This document shows positions 19,562-31,359 of a stretch of 64,000 bases of DNA, piece by piece. The DNA is taken from the NCBI GenBank assembly GCA_003707065.3, contig PPXM03000001.1:1364001-1428000 (forward strand), read 5' to 3'. Below the pieces are notes generated by a model. That model saw only the letters and a program-made list of their open reading frames with translations, was not told where the DNA came from and searched no databases. Numbering within the stretch: the first letter of the stretch is position 1; each line of letters starts with the position of its first letter. This DNA is from Trigonopsis variabilis. Lineage: Eukaryota > Ascomycota > Trigonopsidomycetes > Trigonopsidales > Trigonopsidaceae. A program made the position numbers and the translations under genes.

Positions 19562-22500
19562 TTAGGCAACCTCTTCCAAAGCTTGCATTTGAACCAGCTC
19601 AAAATATCTTCCCTTGCGCTCGAGAAGCTCCTCGTGTGAGCCTTGCTCACACACTTGACCGTTGTGAATAACGAAAATGACATCCGCATTTTGGATCGTA
19701 CTTAACCGGTGCGCAACCGCAATCGTAGTCCGGCCCTTGGCGGCCTCATCCAACGCTCTCTGGACCACCTTTTCGGATTCAGAATCGAGCGCCGACGTGG
19801 CCTCATCGAGAAGCAAGATCTTGGGGTTCCGGATGAGAGCACGGGCAATGGCAATTCGCTGCTTCTGTCCTCCTGAAAGCAAAGTACCTCTGGTACCACA
19901 ATATGTGTCATAGCCATCCGGAAGAGACATGATGAAGTCGTGGATATTGGCCTTGCGACACGCCGCTTCAATGTCCTCCATCGTCACCGGCTGAATAGAA
20001 CCCATCTCAACATTTTCCCGTAGCGTGCCTGCGTACAGCAGCGGCTCCTGCTGTACCATGGCTATCTTACTTCGATAGGAATTGATATTTATATCTCGTA
20101 TATTGATTCCGTCCAATAAGATCTGTCCAGCTGATGGAAGATAGAATTCTTCAATCAATCCGATCGTGGTAGACTTACCGCACCCTGATGCACCCACCAA
20201 GGCAGCGAATTGGCCATGCTTGACAGTCAGATTCAATCCCCGCATCACTGGGACATTCAATCGGGTGGGGTATCGGAAGTGGACGTCACGGAATTCAAGA
20301 TCACCTTGGACGTCATCGCCAAGGATAATACCTTCCTTGCTCCACGTATCGACCACCGGTGTCGAGTCCAAGATCCGACATAGTGAGGTCGCACCCTCTT
20401 TAGCCTTGCCCATATCGGGCGCGTAGGAAAAGATAGCTCCGGCACTCTGGGCTCCAAAAATCACAGCAATAAAAGCAATATAGAACTCGAGAATGCCGTA
20501 CTCCTTTGTTCGAAGCAAACGCGATCCCCACCAGAATCCCAAGGCAGACACAAAGAGCGTGATACCCTGAGACATGGCATATAGGACAGACGCACGAAGA
20601 GTGGTAAACCGTGAGCGAACAATTTGCCGCTGCACTGCTTGTTCGTACCGATCAGCAACTTGATCTTCTCTGGTCAAGGACATAACAGTTCGAATAGCAG
20701 TAGTGGCCTCACAAGCATATTGTGCACTTTGGTTGTATGCGACCTTTTTGGCTTCCTCGAATCGCCCAAGCATGTGGATGCGTAAGAAACCGCACCCGAC
20801 AAGAACAGGAACACAAGCGAAGCAGACCAAACCCAGTTTCCATGCAACGCCAATGGCCATCGCACTACCGACGATGACGGTGACTATAGAGTTCAAAGCC
20901 TGAGCAAGGGTGGCACCCGATAAACCTTTAATGGCTTCAGCATCAGTCGATAACATTGACGTTAACGCTCCAGTGGAGTGCTCTTCGATATCGAAAAAGG
21001 CGATATCTTGGCGAAGAAGCGATCGCAAGGAATCGTATCGGACTCGACGAATCAGTCTTTCTGCCGAGGGCGTAAAGCACCAGAAGAGGATCAAATAAGC
21101 AATCAGTTCAACAAATCCCAACATGAAAAACATTCCCGAGTAAAGATTGATGCGTTGCCGGAAAGTGTGGGTATCCAAAACCTCCGAAAGAGCAAACGCT
21201 TGCATACATTCACCAAACAAAACAGACTGAGTGGGATATCCAAGCCCGTTTATGACAGACATTGCCGTACCCATCCAGATTAGCTTATGATCTGGCTTTC
21301 CAAGGTCGTAGATCCGTTTAATGAGAGTAAAAACACCATACTTCTGAGGTGCTGCAAATAACCTGTCATCCCGTCTATATGAAACCGTTGTATCTGTCTT
21401 TACTAACTCATCTGCTTCCTTCCTTTCCTCGGCCGTTGGTCCTTCCTTCTCGGGCTCTTGGAAACCTTTGGGAGCCTTTTTCGTTTCGGAGGCAATCCGC
21501 TGTGCCTCAACCAGACCGTAATATGTCCCACGCATCTCAAGTAACTCATGGTGCTTGCCTTGCTCGACGATGTTTCCTTTTGACATCACCACAATCTTAT
21601 CGGCGTCTTTGATGGTAGATAATCGATGGGCAATCACAATTGTCGTGCGATTCTGCGAAGCTCGTTCAAGCGCCTCTTGTACAATACCTTCGCTCTTGGT
21701 GTCCAAAGCTGACGTGGCTTCATCGAGTAAGAGAATCTTGGGGTCACTGACAACAGCTCGTGCAATAGCAATTCGCTGCTTTTGGCCACCAGACATCAAA
21801 AAACCTCGGTCTCCAACGTTTGTGTCAAAGCCTTGTGGAAGTTGCATAATGAAATCATAGGCATTCGCTTGTCGTGCAGCCTCGTACACGCGTTCTCTTC
21901 GCTCCCCCTCAGTCATCTTGTCGAACTTGTCACCAGATAAACCAAAGCTGATGTTCTCATAGATGGAGCAAGCAAATAGTGTCGGCTCCTGAGAGACCAG
22001 CGCCATGTTTTGTCGAAGCCAACGGACATTGAGTTTCATCAAATCATTACCATCTAGCAGAACTTCACCTTCCAAGATATTGTAAAACCGTTCCAAAATT
22101 CCAATGACGGTACTTTTACCCGAGCCAGAGGCGCCGACCAAGGCCACAGTATGTCCTGAAGGGATTGTGAGAGAAAAATCGTGCAAGATTTCTGCTTCGG
22201 GACGGGAAGGATAAATAAACCGCACGTGTCGCAGCTCGATGTCTCCTTTGACCTCAGAAAGGACTTCTCCATTTTCACGGTCAGTTCCATTGATAGGACT
22301 TTTACGGTCGATCGTGGCCAAGATCTTTTGGCCAGCAGAAGCAGCACCGGTGATTGCTTTGAAGTGAGGAGCCGCCATTCCAAGGGAGAATGAACCAATC
22401 ATGATAGCCATGAGAACGGCAATAATTTGACCAATGTTGGCGGCACCTGAGACATAGTAGCGCGAGCCTTGCCAGAAAGCGAGCGCATGGATCCAGTAAA

Positions 22501-23583
22501 TCAGTGTCCAGAGTCCTGCAACCATGATTCCGAGAGCAAAGCCAGCATAAGTGCCCCATTTTGCGGCTACCTCAAGAAAGACATCATAACGATCGACGGC
22601 ACGTTGCTGGTATCCAGAGGCCTGGACATTGCGAACACTCGACAGAGCCTCCTCAGCAATAGCTCCTCCTTCACTATAAGCGTCGATATTCTTCTTTCCA
22701 TATTTGATTATAAAAGCCGAAGCTCCAAACATGAGGAAGATAATAGAAAAGATTCCAGATGAGAGAATCAAGGCCAAGCGCCACTGCCGAACTAAAGCAA
22801 TGACAAAAGCAGAGATGAAACCAGCGAGCGCAGAGAGGATTAGGCCAACTTTCTCTGACATTCCTTCCTGGATAAGGTTTGTATCGGACGTGATCAAAGT
22901 GGTCACCGTTCCTGCGCCGAGCTTGTCGAAGAACCCAATATTCTGCTGGAGCAAAGCTTCCAGGTAATGCTTTCTAATTCTTGACGACAGAACCTCGCCT
23001 CGATCGATATGGATGACTGTTTCAACATAAGTGAAAACAATGACAGCAATTCCAAGATAGACAAAATAGAGACCGTATTTGCTCACCTCGTGGTCAAAAT
23101 CATGCACCGATATTGTTCCAGCAAAAAATCCAACAAATGTTTTCGCCATACCACCAACTATGACCTAGCTTGTAAGAAAAGTCAACCTAGTTAGCTTACC
23201 GTCAAAAGAGGCAACAGAGCTCCTGCTATGATCGAGCAGATGTATCCAACGATCAAAATAGACCAATCTAGCTTTGTCGCGTACCGATAGAGATCCTTAT
23301 AGCCATATTGTTTCGATGTAGTGAGAACCTGATCCTTCAAGATGTCGGCATCATGAGGTGACAAATGGGAAAAGATATCCTCCTCTGAGTCCTTCGTAGA
23401 CGATCCAGATAATGGTCCTACTAGGACATCCTTTGTTTTTTCATCCACTTCTCCATCTGATCGCCCACTTCTGATGGAATCTCGCCCGCCACTGGCTGGA
23501 GCCAGCCCAGTGCCGGAGCGTCTGTTTGATCTCTCTCCACCGCCAGAATCGAGATTATCTGCCTTTTTCTCGGATTCAAACAT
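19562..23583 (-). CDS. Full-length ABC exporter, ABCB/MDR type
   Basis: An ATP-driven exporter of lipophilic compounds or peptides, with TMD1-NBD1-TMD2-NBD2 in one chain. Exons 23583-23200 and 23164-19562 flank a 35-nt intron (23165-23199, GTAAGC to GCTAG), giving 1328 residues. The N-terminal 80 residues are polar and Ser/Gly-rich. NBD1 has Walker A GASGSGKST near residue 471, signature LMSGGQKQR and Walker B ILLLDEATSALD. NBD2 has GASGCGKST and LLSGGQKQR. Both sites have the expected catalytic Glu, so both look active. Substrate cannot be told. S. cerevisiae Ste6 belongs to this family, as do many fungal Mdr1 proteins. It faces the second SKP1 gene tail to tail, and a 4.5 kb stretch without recognised genes follows upstream. 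Confidence 0.95.
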
Positions 23584-26500
23584 ATAGAGAATCGCTTTTT
23601 TAGCCTTGCAACTTGACAGGCGGTTTGTGAGATCGAGTTGCTTGGTTCGCTTTTGAAGGACGTTTTGTCGGAGTTAGGTCCGTACAACTATCTCGTTTGG
23701 GCAGGATGCACGATACAGTGGAGAACTGGGCTTACGTCTCCCTATGGCAGACCCACTCAAATAGCTCAGAATCCTTCTTTTTGGTCTCTACGTTCAAAAC
23801 AAATGCTAATTCATGTTTCAGACTGGTCTCCTGATTATCAGGGCATCATATTGTTGTTTTATTCGAGGTGACTACCATAATCAATCAAATTTTATAGGTT
23901 GGCTCTGATCTTTCCGGCATGTGCATTACGCGGCCTATTGCGTGGCTTCTGATAGGATTTCTGCCGTTATCACAAAAATTTGGGTCGGGAAAAAAATTCA
24001 GTTACACAGTGCCGTGTGTCTATCCACTCGTCACCTTTTGATCGCGCACATCTCCCACGTACTCATAACTCCCAGGTAATCTGCAAGCAATGGCTGCCGC
24101 TAGAAGCCTGTTAGGTGTATTTTCTTGGCTTACTCAATAAAGATGTACTCACATATTCATCTCTGACAGGAACGCCAATGAGCCATAAATAGCAAGAGCC
24201 AATCCCTGTCAATCCTTGCCGCTACCAAGAAGGGAGGAGCCGCAATTCCAAGTTCGGCCTTAGCAGATGACATGACAATCACTCAACCACCAACCACCAG
24301 CCGCCAACAACAGAGACGCACGACCTTCTGGCATTACCAGTCATCCTATCTCGTAAAAGTTTCTCGACTTGTGCGCTTGAACTTATTGTAGGGCAAGTTT
24401 CTACTTCCTTGTTTTTCTTACTATTTGAATATAGCCATGTCGATTGGAAAATTGTAATATTCATCGGGTTAATGCGAAGACGTCGGCTTTAACGAAAAGT
24501 GGGGGAGCATTTCAGACAATGAGGGCTCACTATCGCATGCGCCTGGGACTAAAGTACTCGTGTTTACATGCTCTCACCGATTTCCATGCTTGCGCGTTGA
24601 TTTTTGAATGTGAAGCGGTGCCGTAGACAGTGGAGTTCCTGGTTCCCTGCATAGAAGGGAACACCTTTTATCGGTACTCTTACGGGGGATAGTCTCTGTG
24701 GTAATCTGATTCGCTTGTATTAAGGCTCGACTAAGTAGAACCGTTGCTAGTTCGTAAACCCAGGGTGGCAAAAAGTCATTGCAAGACGGGTGGAATTTAG
24801 GTTCTCGTGGCAGACCTTAAATACCGTTGTGGTAACAACACCGATCTGCGATACTGATCTTCGGTTCGGATCTGAGTTCATCCGTTGACTTTTCAATCCC
24901 GATAAGAATCTCGTTTTGCTTTCACTGCTAGAAATGTATACAATAAGAAAAAATAGGGTCGTAGTAATCTAGGGCTTTAAGAACCCGAATTTCCTCTCTC
25001 CTAAGAAGATGACGACTATATTAACCTCAGCGCCCGCGGTCAAGTATTTTTGACCGCGGGCGAAGCCATTGAGGGGCAGTTCATCGCCGGCCCAAAACCG
25101 AGCTTCCTCAAGGTCATCATAGTGGCAGGGAATAGTTGTGCTAGATTTGTAATCTTCGACTGGGTCTTGATGTCCAGCTCGCTTTTGGTACACGGGCCGC
25201 TTATCTTCCCCTCTCGCGAAACGACCCTGAGCGAATAAGAATCTTGACTGACGGTTTGCGTTGAACTAGTCTCCTGGCGCTACAAGCTGGGCTCGTAATT
25301 AAGGAAAATGGTTTGTCTCTAAATGGCAGCAGCCTTGCGAGCCTTTCGCGAAGTTATCGATATGAAAGAATAAGTGGTGAAAATACGTAGAGTAAGATCT
25401 TTGTTCTCGAAAACTGTCGCTAATTGCCATCGAGTCAGTCTTATTATGCACTGTTGACGACCAACGAGTGTTCTCCCACCCGGCGGTCTGTGACCATGAG
25501 TAAGATTATGACTCTGCAACGGACTCGTTCTATAAAAAAGCATCCGAGTTATTCGCGGTTTACAAAAGCAAATCTTTTTCTATATGAAACCTGAAACAAC
25601 AGGCCGTTTGACTCATTGAGCGATGATCCTAGAAGTGAGTCAGACAGTTCTACTACTAGGCATCGAATCGTTATATTCATGACCGCAGAAGGGAAGTGTT
25701 CACTAGTGTCAAGAACACTTGGCACGCCCTCTGCATCAGCTTTCTTTGCCACTGTTTACGATTTGACTTTACCATGGAAGGCTGAAAGTATGGCTTTGGC
25801 GATCTCTCGGTGATTGCTCTTTTAGGAGGACTAGACCAAGTGCAAGCGTGGCAGGTCTCGATAAGAATAGTCCGACATAAACGACCGATTGGCAGCTGCA
25901 ATACCAATGTATCACCCGATATCACGGTTTATAGTGCGTTTATTGCATTTCCTGTCGACGGTGACATGCCACGAAATGCCGCGTAGGAGCCATGGAATCC
26001 TTAAATCGCATGACACATAAATCATAGATCACAGAGATAAGACGAATATATCACATATGACCAGGCACGCTGTACTGAGAACTCCTCAAGGGAGCGAATA
26101 ATCAAGGGGGAGGACGAGTTACAGGGCACGAGCGAACATTTAGACTGATAAGAAATGACAGGTAGAACCCCTGTAAAACAGAGAGCGACAAGAAGCCTGT
26201 CGCAAACCATTTCAGCCTGTGGGGTGAATCAATTGGGTATAGTAGAAGGGGAACGCTGGGAAAGGATAGCTGGTAATTTCCCAATTAGGAAACTAATTAG
26301 AAACCAACCCCTGTCAACTCTCTCATCAAGGAATAGGCTGTAGAGGAGTTGAAGACGCGTAGAAATCACCAATAGATAACTTTACGCACGTAAAAAAAAC
26401 ACCAAAAGGCAAACCAGGCTCAAATATGACCCACAAGCAGAGCCAGGGAAGTTTACCTTAGAAACCTGTCCTCGAAGGCGGTCTTCTCGAACTCTCGCAT

Positions 26501-28083
26501 AGCGCGATATGTATCGTCACATTCAATCTACAAAATATTCAGAGAAAGTTATGGATAATGTTTCCAGGCATGGGCTAGCTGGCTACGCATTTGCTGGATT
26601 GGATATAATTCATATCGAATGTTGTCCATCAAGACACACCGTGAATTAAAATAGTCACGTAGGTTCATTGAGGTTCTGGTGCCAATGGCTAAATACCATT
26701 TCATTGCACGAGCGGCCATGGTCATCATTGCAGAATAGGTGTGAAGTCACCCAGACGAGAAAGGACGTGACCAAGTAGGATGATCGTCTTGCGGGAATGT
26801 ATATATAGAATAGTCAATGCTTTATCTAGTGTACTAATATCTGGAGAAGACTGTGAACGCATTTCCAAATCTGGTTTAGGGCCAGCCGTAGGGTCCAAGC
26901 AAAGGGTTGCTGCACTATGGATTCGCGGTGATAGAAGCATTAGCAGTCTAAAAAAACAAAAGAGCAGCTCGGTACAAACAATCACTGGAATTACTATCAA
27001 ATACCACGCCAACGTATATATCTACGCACATGATATTGAGGCTATGATCTTTCAACGAGTTATATTCACAGAATCGTATATGACCATTTCTATTTACGCA
27101 TTCTTCACCCGGCCCTTACTGGCGCTTCACTCTTGTCCCCGTTCCGCCGCATTCCTTGCTTTCCTGCTCAAGAGCGTGCACCGCTACAGCACCTTGCATG
27201 GAGGTCGAGTGAAGGGTACTAAGAGCCTTGAGAGTTTAGAGGTCTCGAAATAATTACAAACTTATAAAACACCAGTTTCAATTCAGTTGAGAAGCCAGAT
27301 TCATCATTTATCGTCACCTTTCTTGTACACTTGTTTGTTTAGTGTTATGCGTGAATTCTCCCGCGTGTTGTAGCCACGACAACCCTCGTGAAAGTAAACT
27401 CGACTTAGTTAGGTACGCGTTGGTCCCAATGGCGTTACTGTGCCCCTCGTGTGCATTGTGAAGATAATGTTCTTGAGGACCAAACACGTTTTATATTATG
27501 TAAATATAGTAATTTAGCATTTATAAACCTCATCATGGTCGCTAATATTCATTTCACCTCACTGAGCACTCTTTTTCATCCCATTCTACCTAGAGAGCGC
27601 GCCGTAGCTAGGCGACCGACCCCAGAGCAACAGGGGGTGTTTACGTGTCTGAACGCGACTTTGGATGGTTGGCCCCCTTTGCGAGCCTCCATTCCCGGTA
27701 GCAAGCCGCACGCCCGCCGCATGATACCAGGCGACGCTCTCGAGATCGAAGGCATTTAGAATTACTACGTGGAATTGTGACCTGTATAACCCTCGCGTGG
27801 AATCCTGGCTTGCTTTTTATTCTCCACCTTCCCTGTTCCTTGCCTTGTACTCCCAGTCGGCTCTATCCTTCTTCCTCTTCTTGTCCTTCGTTCTTTGCAT
27901 CCTTCTTGACTGTTTTCTTTGGCCTTACGCCTGTCATTCTTTTGATCTTTCTTTAATCTAAGACGGTCTACAGCTATCGTCTCTTTCTACTGCATCAGTA
28001 CATCTCCAGCTCTTCTATCTTTGGTCTCTAGGCTTGTTTACTGGCAAGCTAGTTCATTATCACGACTGTGATCTTAGACAAAA
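23584..28083. other. 4.5 kb gene-poor stretch
   Basis: Between divergent ABC-transporter and cyclin starts. I found no frame with family resemblance, no tRNA or 5S-like internal promoter, and no long repeat. Many short frames are scattered on both strands, as expected by chance; the longest plus-strand ATG frame, 26780-27253, looks random. A 13-bp perfect hairpin lies at 25031-25062. At 24089 a plus-strand ATG is followed after 24 bases by a donor/acceptor-like pair, and at 24273 a minus-strand ATG opens a short hydrophobic frame. Neither could be turned into a convincing gene. The last few hundred bases before 28084 are pyrimidine-rich, fitting a long G1-cyclin promoter or leader. Confidence 0.5.
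25031..25062. repeat. Perfect 13-bp inverted repeat with 6-nt loop
   Basis: The arm CGCCCGCGGTCAA at 25031-25043 is repeated as its exact reverse complement at 25050-25062, separated by GTATTT. The GC-rich stem would fold strongly in RNA or single-stranded DNA. Each arm holds CCGCGG. Confidence 0.9.
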
Positions 28084-29538
28084 ATGCAGAATCTCGCGTC
28101 CATTGCCCCTGAGCTTCCTAATCGCCTTCGCCATATGCGAAGTAAACTTGACGCTTATGAGGCAAACATCAGCAAGACTGTTGAAGCCGAGTACCGTCAA
28201 GATATCCTCGCCCATATGTCTGATTTGGAGGTAAGTCGAACTTTAACGCGAAGCAAATGGGAATGACCTAAATTAAGGTCGATTCTATATTTTTAGAATA
28301 TCAACTCAATTTCATGACTTCATCGCGCTTTTGCGTTTGCCATTTGATGATTGAGCTCCTGACTAACTGTTTAGCAATCCACCTTACCGGACGCCAATAT
28401 GATAGATACTCAGCCTGAACTTGAATGGCACATGAGACCATATCTTTTAGACTTTTTGGTAGAATCCCACCTCTCTTTTGGGCTTTCTCCAAAGACACTT
28501 TTTCTTGCTATTAACCTGATCGATCGTTACTGCTCGCGACGCATTGTGTTCAAACGCCACTACCAACTAGTCGGCTGCGCAGCTTTATGGATAGCCTCCA
28601 AGTACGAAGATAAAAAACAACGTGTTCCTACCGTCAAGGAACTCCGGGTCATGTGCTGCAACGCGTATGAGGAAGATATGTTCATCCAAATGGAAGGCCA
28701 CGTTCTCAATACCTTGGAGTGGTCCATTGGCCATCCCACCATGCGCTGCTTCATTGAGTCTCTCTTGGGACAATCCGAAGACGCCCTTGTGAGTCATATG
28801 GCCACTTATCTTTGTGAAATCTCACTCTATCACCGAGCATTTTTTCGTTTTTCCCCTTCCACCATTGCGCGATCTGCTGTAGCTCTGGCGACGCATATCC
28901 TCTACGGCGTGCCTGTCCATGGAGACCAAGACGAGCTCCAGTGTATGATCCTTCTGGCTCGTCACATGCAGAACCCAAACAAAGCCGTCCTCAAGAAGTA
29001 TGGCTCTTCCAAATTCGGCCAAGTCTCTATCCTTCTCAATAACTTTGTCCTCCGCCAATTCCAATTGGCACAGACTACTCAGCCTACAACCCCATGTGCT
29101 GTCGAAACGACCATGGAGGCAACTTCTCCGCAAACCCGCTACCTCCCTCCTCCCGTCATGCCTCCCTCACCTGCTCTCAGCGTCGATTCAGATAAGGATA
29201 CCAGTGTCTTTAATCTCTTCACTCCCCAACACGCTCCTGGCGGCATCTTTGGCACTTTGCCGGGTCTGGGCGATTATTTCTCTCCCCCGCAAACCCCCAA
29301 CGAAATGGGCTTCCCAATACCACAGTCTGCCTCCAGCTCAGTTGGTTCAGTAGGTTCGTGTCTGTCAAGGTCCCAATCCTTGCGCGATCAGGCACGGCGA
29401 AGTGTTTCGTCGACGGTATCGGGTTCATCAATGGGTAGCGCGGGTTCAGCCTTCACTGGGTATTCGGGCTCGTCTGTGTCATCTGTTGGTTCTTCGACCA
29501 ATGGCTGTGGACAAAGTTATTTTTCAAGCCGGGGATAG
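28084..29538 (+). CDS. G1-type cyclin (Cln/Puc1-like)
   Basis: A regulatory partner of the main cell-cycle CDK, expected at G1/S. Exons 28084-28230 and 28375-29538 give 436 residues. The 144-nt intron runs GTAAGT to GACTAACTGTTTAG and is in phase 0. The N-terminal EYRQDILAHMSDLE lies just before the cyclin box. The box itself is clear: MRPYLLDFLVESHLSF, IDRYCSRRIVFKRHYQLVG and WIASKYEDKKQRVPT, then a second fold. The tail beyond residue 280 is Ser/Pro/Gly-rich and may contain degradation signals. I recall the same KYED...RVPTV pattern in filamentous-fungal G1 cyclins. No symbol is assigned because Cln3, Cln1/2 and Puc1 cannot be separated here. Confidence 0.9.
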
Positions 29539-29764
29539 GTTGCATTTTTCTTTTTTACGATTGTATGATAAAGATTTCCATGGTTTGCGTCATGTGGCGC
29601 CAGTGGCACTCGAGCGCCTGCGGGCATGGTGCTGCGCTGCTGAGCAGATTTCGCTGCATTGGCCTGTATCTAAAAAGACATTAATGAATATTTTGAAACG
29701 AGCAAGACGTAGGCTACACAAGGACTGAGGATTTTAACCCAAGATTCTATAGTACAGGAGCATC

Positions 29765-30635
29765 TTACTGGTAAGTCTCGATTAGAGTGTCTCGGAGAGA
29801 ACCCATATCGCCTCCCTCACCGTTGAGTTTGAAGATACTTTCTATGACCGACATCTCTGGCGCCGTAGTATCCATTCCACAAACCGCCAGCCAGTCATTG
29901 ACAACCATACCTGCGCCCACTTGAGAAGAACCTCGATTGACGGATCCAGCAACGAGAGGAACCTGCAACAGAGACGACAGTTCATCCTGGACCGCGGTCG
30001 GCGTTCGAGGATGGACCAGGCCTCCTTGGTTCGTTAATGCCATGTATGTGCCCACCAATGCATGATCAGCAATGGTTTGTCTAAACACCTCCACTCCTAG
30101 CACGTCTGCGACAATCTCTTCTGTCTCCCTCTCGATATCCGGATGCACCAAAGCCACATGGTCATTAGTAGCAATGACATTTCCTAGCGCTGATAACCGC
30201 TCCTCGACCCTTTGAATCTTTACGCTATCTGGTAACGAGTTCCTAAGATGCTGAAGCTCCTGATCAGTCGTATTCGTCGGAACAAGAAGTCCTCTTCGAT
30301 TGCCAGCTGTTAACCGGCCAATAATCCGAGTATTTGCTATAGTAGAATGACATATCGGTAAAACGCCTCCAATCTCTGCTTCGAAAACACTGTAGAAATT
30401 CTCTGATCCTCCAACTGCAACAAGGCAGTATGAATTCGTTAACTTGGAAAATACTCCCACGCTATCATTAGCAAAATCCAACTACCCTGATCTTGTCCAC
30501 CGGCTGGCCTCCCAACACTCAAAAAGGAACCCAGCAAAGCGGCTGCAAGATATCGACTTACTCGTTTTGATTTTCAAACTAATTATTAGTCTCTCTTTCT
30601 CATTTTTTGCCACTTACTTGAGCTCTAGTAGCCAT
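29765..30635 (-). CDS. TIF6: Eukaryotic translation initiation factor 6, 60S anti-association factor
   Basis: eIF6 is needed for 60S biogenesis and blocks early joining with 40S. Three exons: 30635-30618 (18 nt), 30578-30562 (17 nt) and 30461-29765, total 243 residues. The two tiny exons encode MATRAQ and FENQND, giving [20 protein letters not shown], which matches the family start. Introns are 39 and 100 nt (GTAAGT to CTAATAATTAG; GTAAGT to GCTAATGATAG). The pentein-fold landmarks include [39 protein letters not shown] and [20 protein letters not shown]. The gene is divergent from RPA12, with 146 bp between starts. Confidence 0.96.
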
Positions 30636-30781
30636 TGTATTAGTGTATCGTTGCCCTTTCCTTTTCAAAATTTTCCCTACTTGACGAAACCCAAGGCCGG
30701 GTAACGGCGGTTGGGAGAAAATTTCATTACACTCGAAGTCGAGAGCAAAGGTCCGAGCTAGAACTTATCCAACGAGGTTCA
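30636..30781. promoter_or_regulatory. Shared TIF6/RPA12 promoter with an RRPE-like core
   Basis: 146 bp separate the two start codons. AAAATTTT at 30667-30674, inside TTCAAAATTTTCCC, resembles the RRPE element of ribosome-biogenesis promoters (AAAAATTTTC). A related GAAAATTTC lies near 30717. No PAC (GATGAG) site was found. Confidence 0.4.
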
Positions 30782-31258
30782 ATGTCGGCGGTTGGTGGTC
30801 TCATTTTTTGTGACGATTGTGGAAACCTACTTCCAGCTATAGACAAAGCCCCTGAGCTTGTTTGTTCTCAATGTGGAGCTTCCTATCCATCAACAAGTAA
30901 GCAAGCACGCTTCCTAAGATCTCTCTGACTGAAAGAATTCCAAAAGCTCAAGGTCGTCACGAAATCGTCTCCTTTGGCTTTCCAGTCAATTATCCGGGCG
31001 AATCGCTCTGTGGTTAATAACCAGACCGACAGTTCTGCTAGCGACGGAGCCATTGTAGGTGTCTTGGGCAGTATGCCACTGACAATTAGGTCAAAGAGAA
31101 ATGTCCGAGCTGCGGGAATGACGAGATGCGCTTCCAGACGCTGCAGCTGCGGAGTGCCGATGAGGGAGTAAGTAAAAGACTGCGGACGCGACTAACTCGA
31201 GGCCACTGTGTTTTACACATGTACGAAATGTGGATATAAATACCGGACGAATAATTAG
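30782..31258 (+). CDS. RPA12: RNA polymerase I subunit A12.2
   Basis: A small zinc-ribbon subunit of Pol I involved in RNA cleavage and termination. Four exons (30782-30896, 30936-31054, 31090-31167, 31202-31258) give 122 residues, against about 125 in yeast. Introns are 39, 35 and 34 nt. The N-terminal ribbon is MSAVGGLIFCDDCGNLL with CSQC. The C-terminal TFIIS-type ribbon is KCPSCGNDEM, then LQLRSADEGATVFYTC and TKCGYKYRTNN. The acidic RSADEG loop is the catalytic-loop motif shared with TFIIS. The N-terminus fits A12.2 better than Rpb9 or Rpc11. It shares a compact promoter with TIF6, another ribosome-production gene. Confidence 0.93.
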
Positions 31259-31359
31259 AAACCACTACAGAGAGGACAAGCTGGAAATAAGTGTACAATT
31301 AAAGCCGAAAAGATGGATTTCGATCATCGTAACTGACAACTGGAGAGTAGGACAAGTCG

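Noticed and set aside
24969-25193. Minus-strand frame reading like a possible retroelement fragment
   Set aside because: Only a vague impression; no reverse transcriptase, integrase or terminal-repeat signature nearby, and half of the hairpin lies inside it.
26780-27253. Plus-strand frame of 157 codons in the gene-poor stretch
   Set aside because: Random-looking composition, no motif, no splice partners; about the longest frame expected by chance in 4.5 kb.
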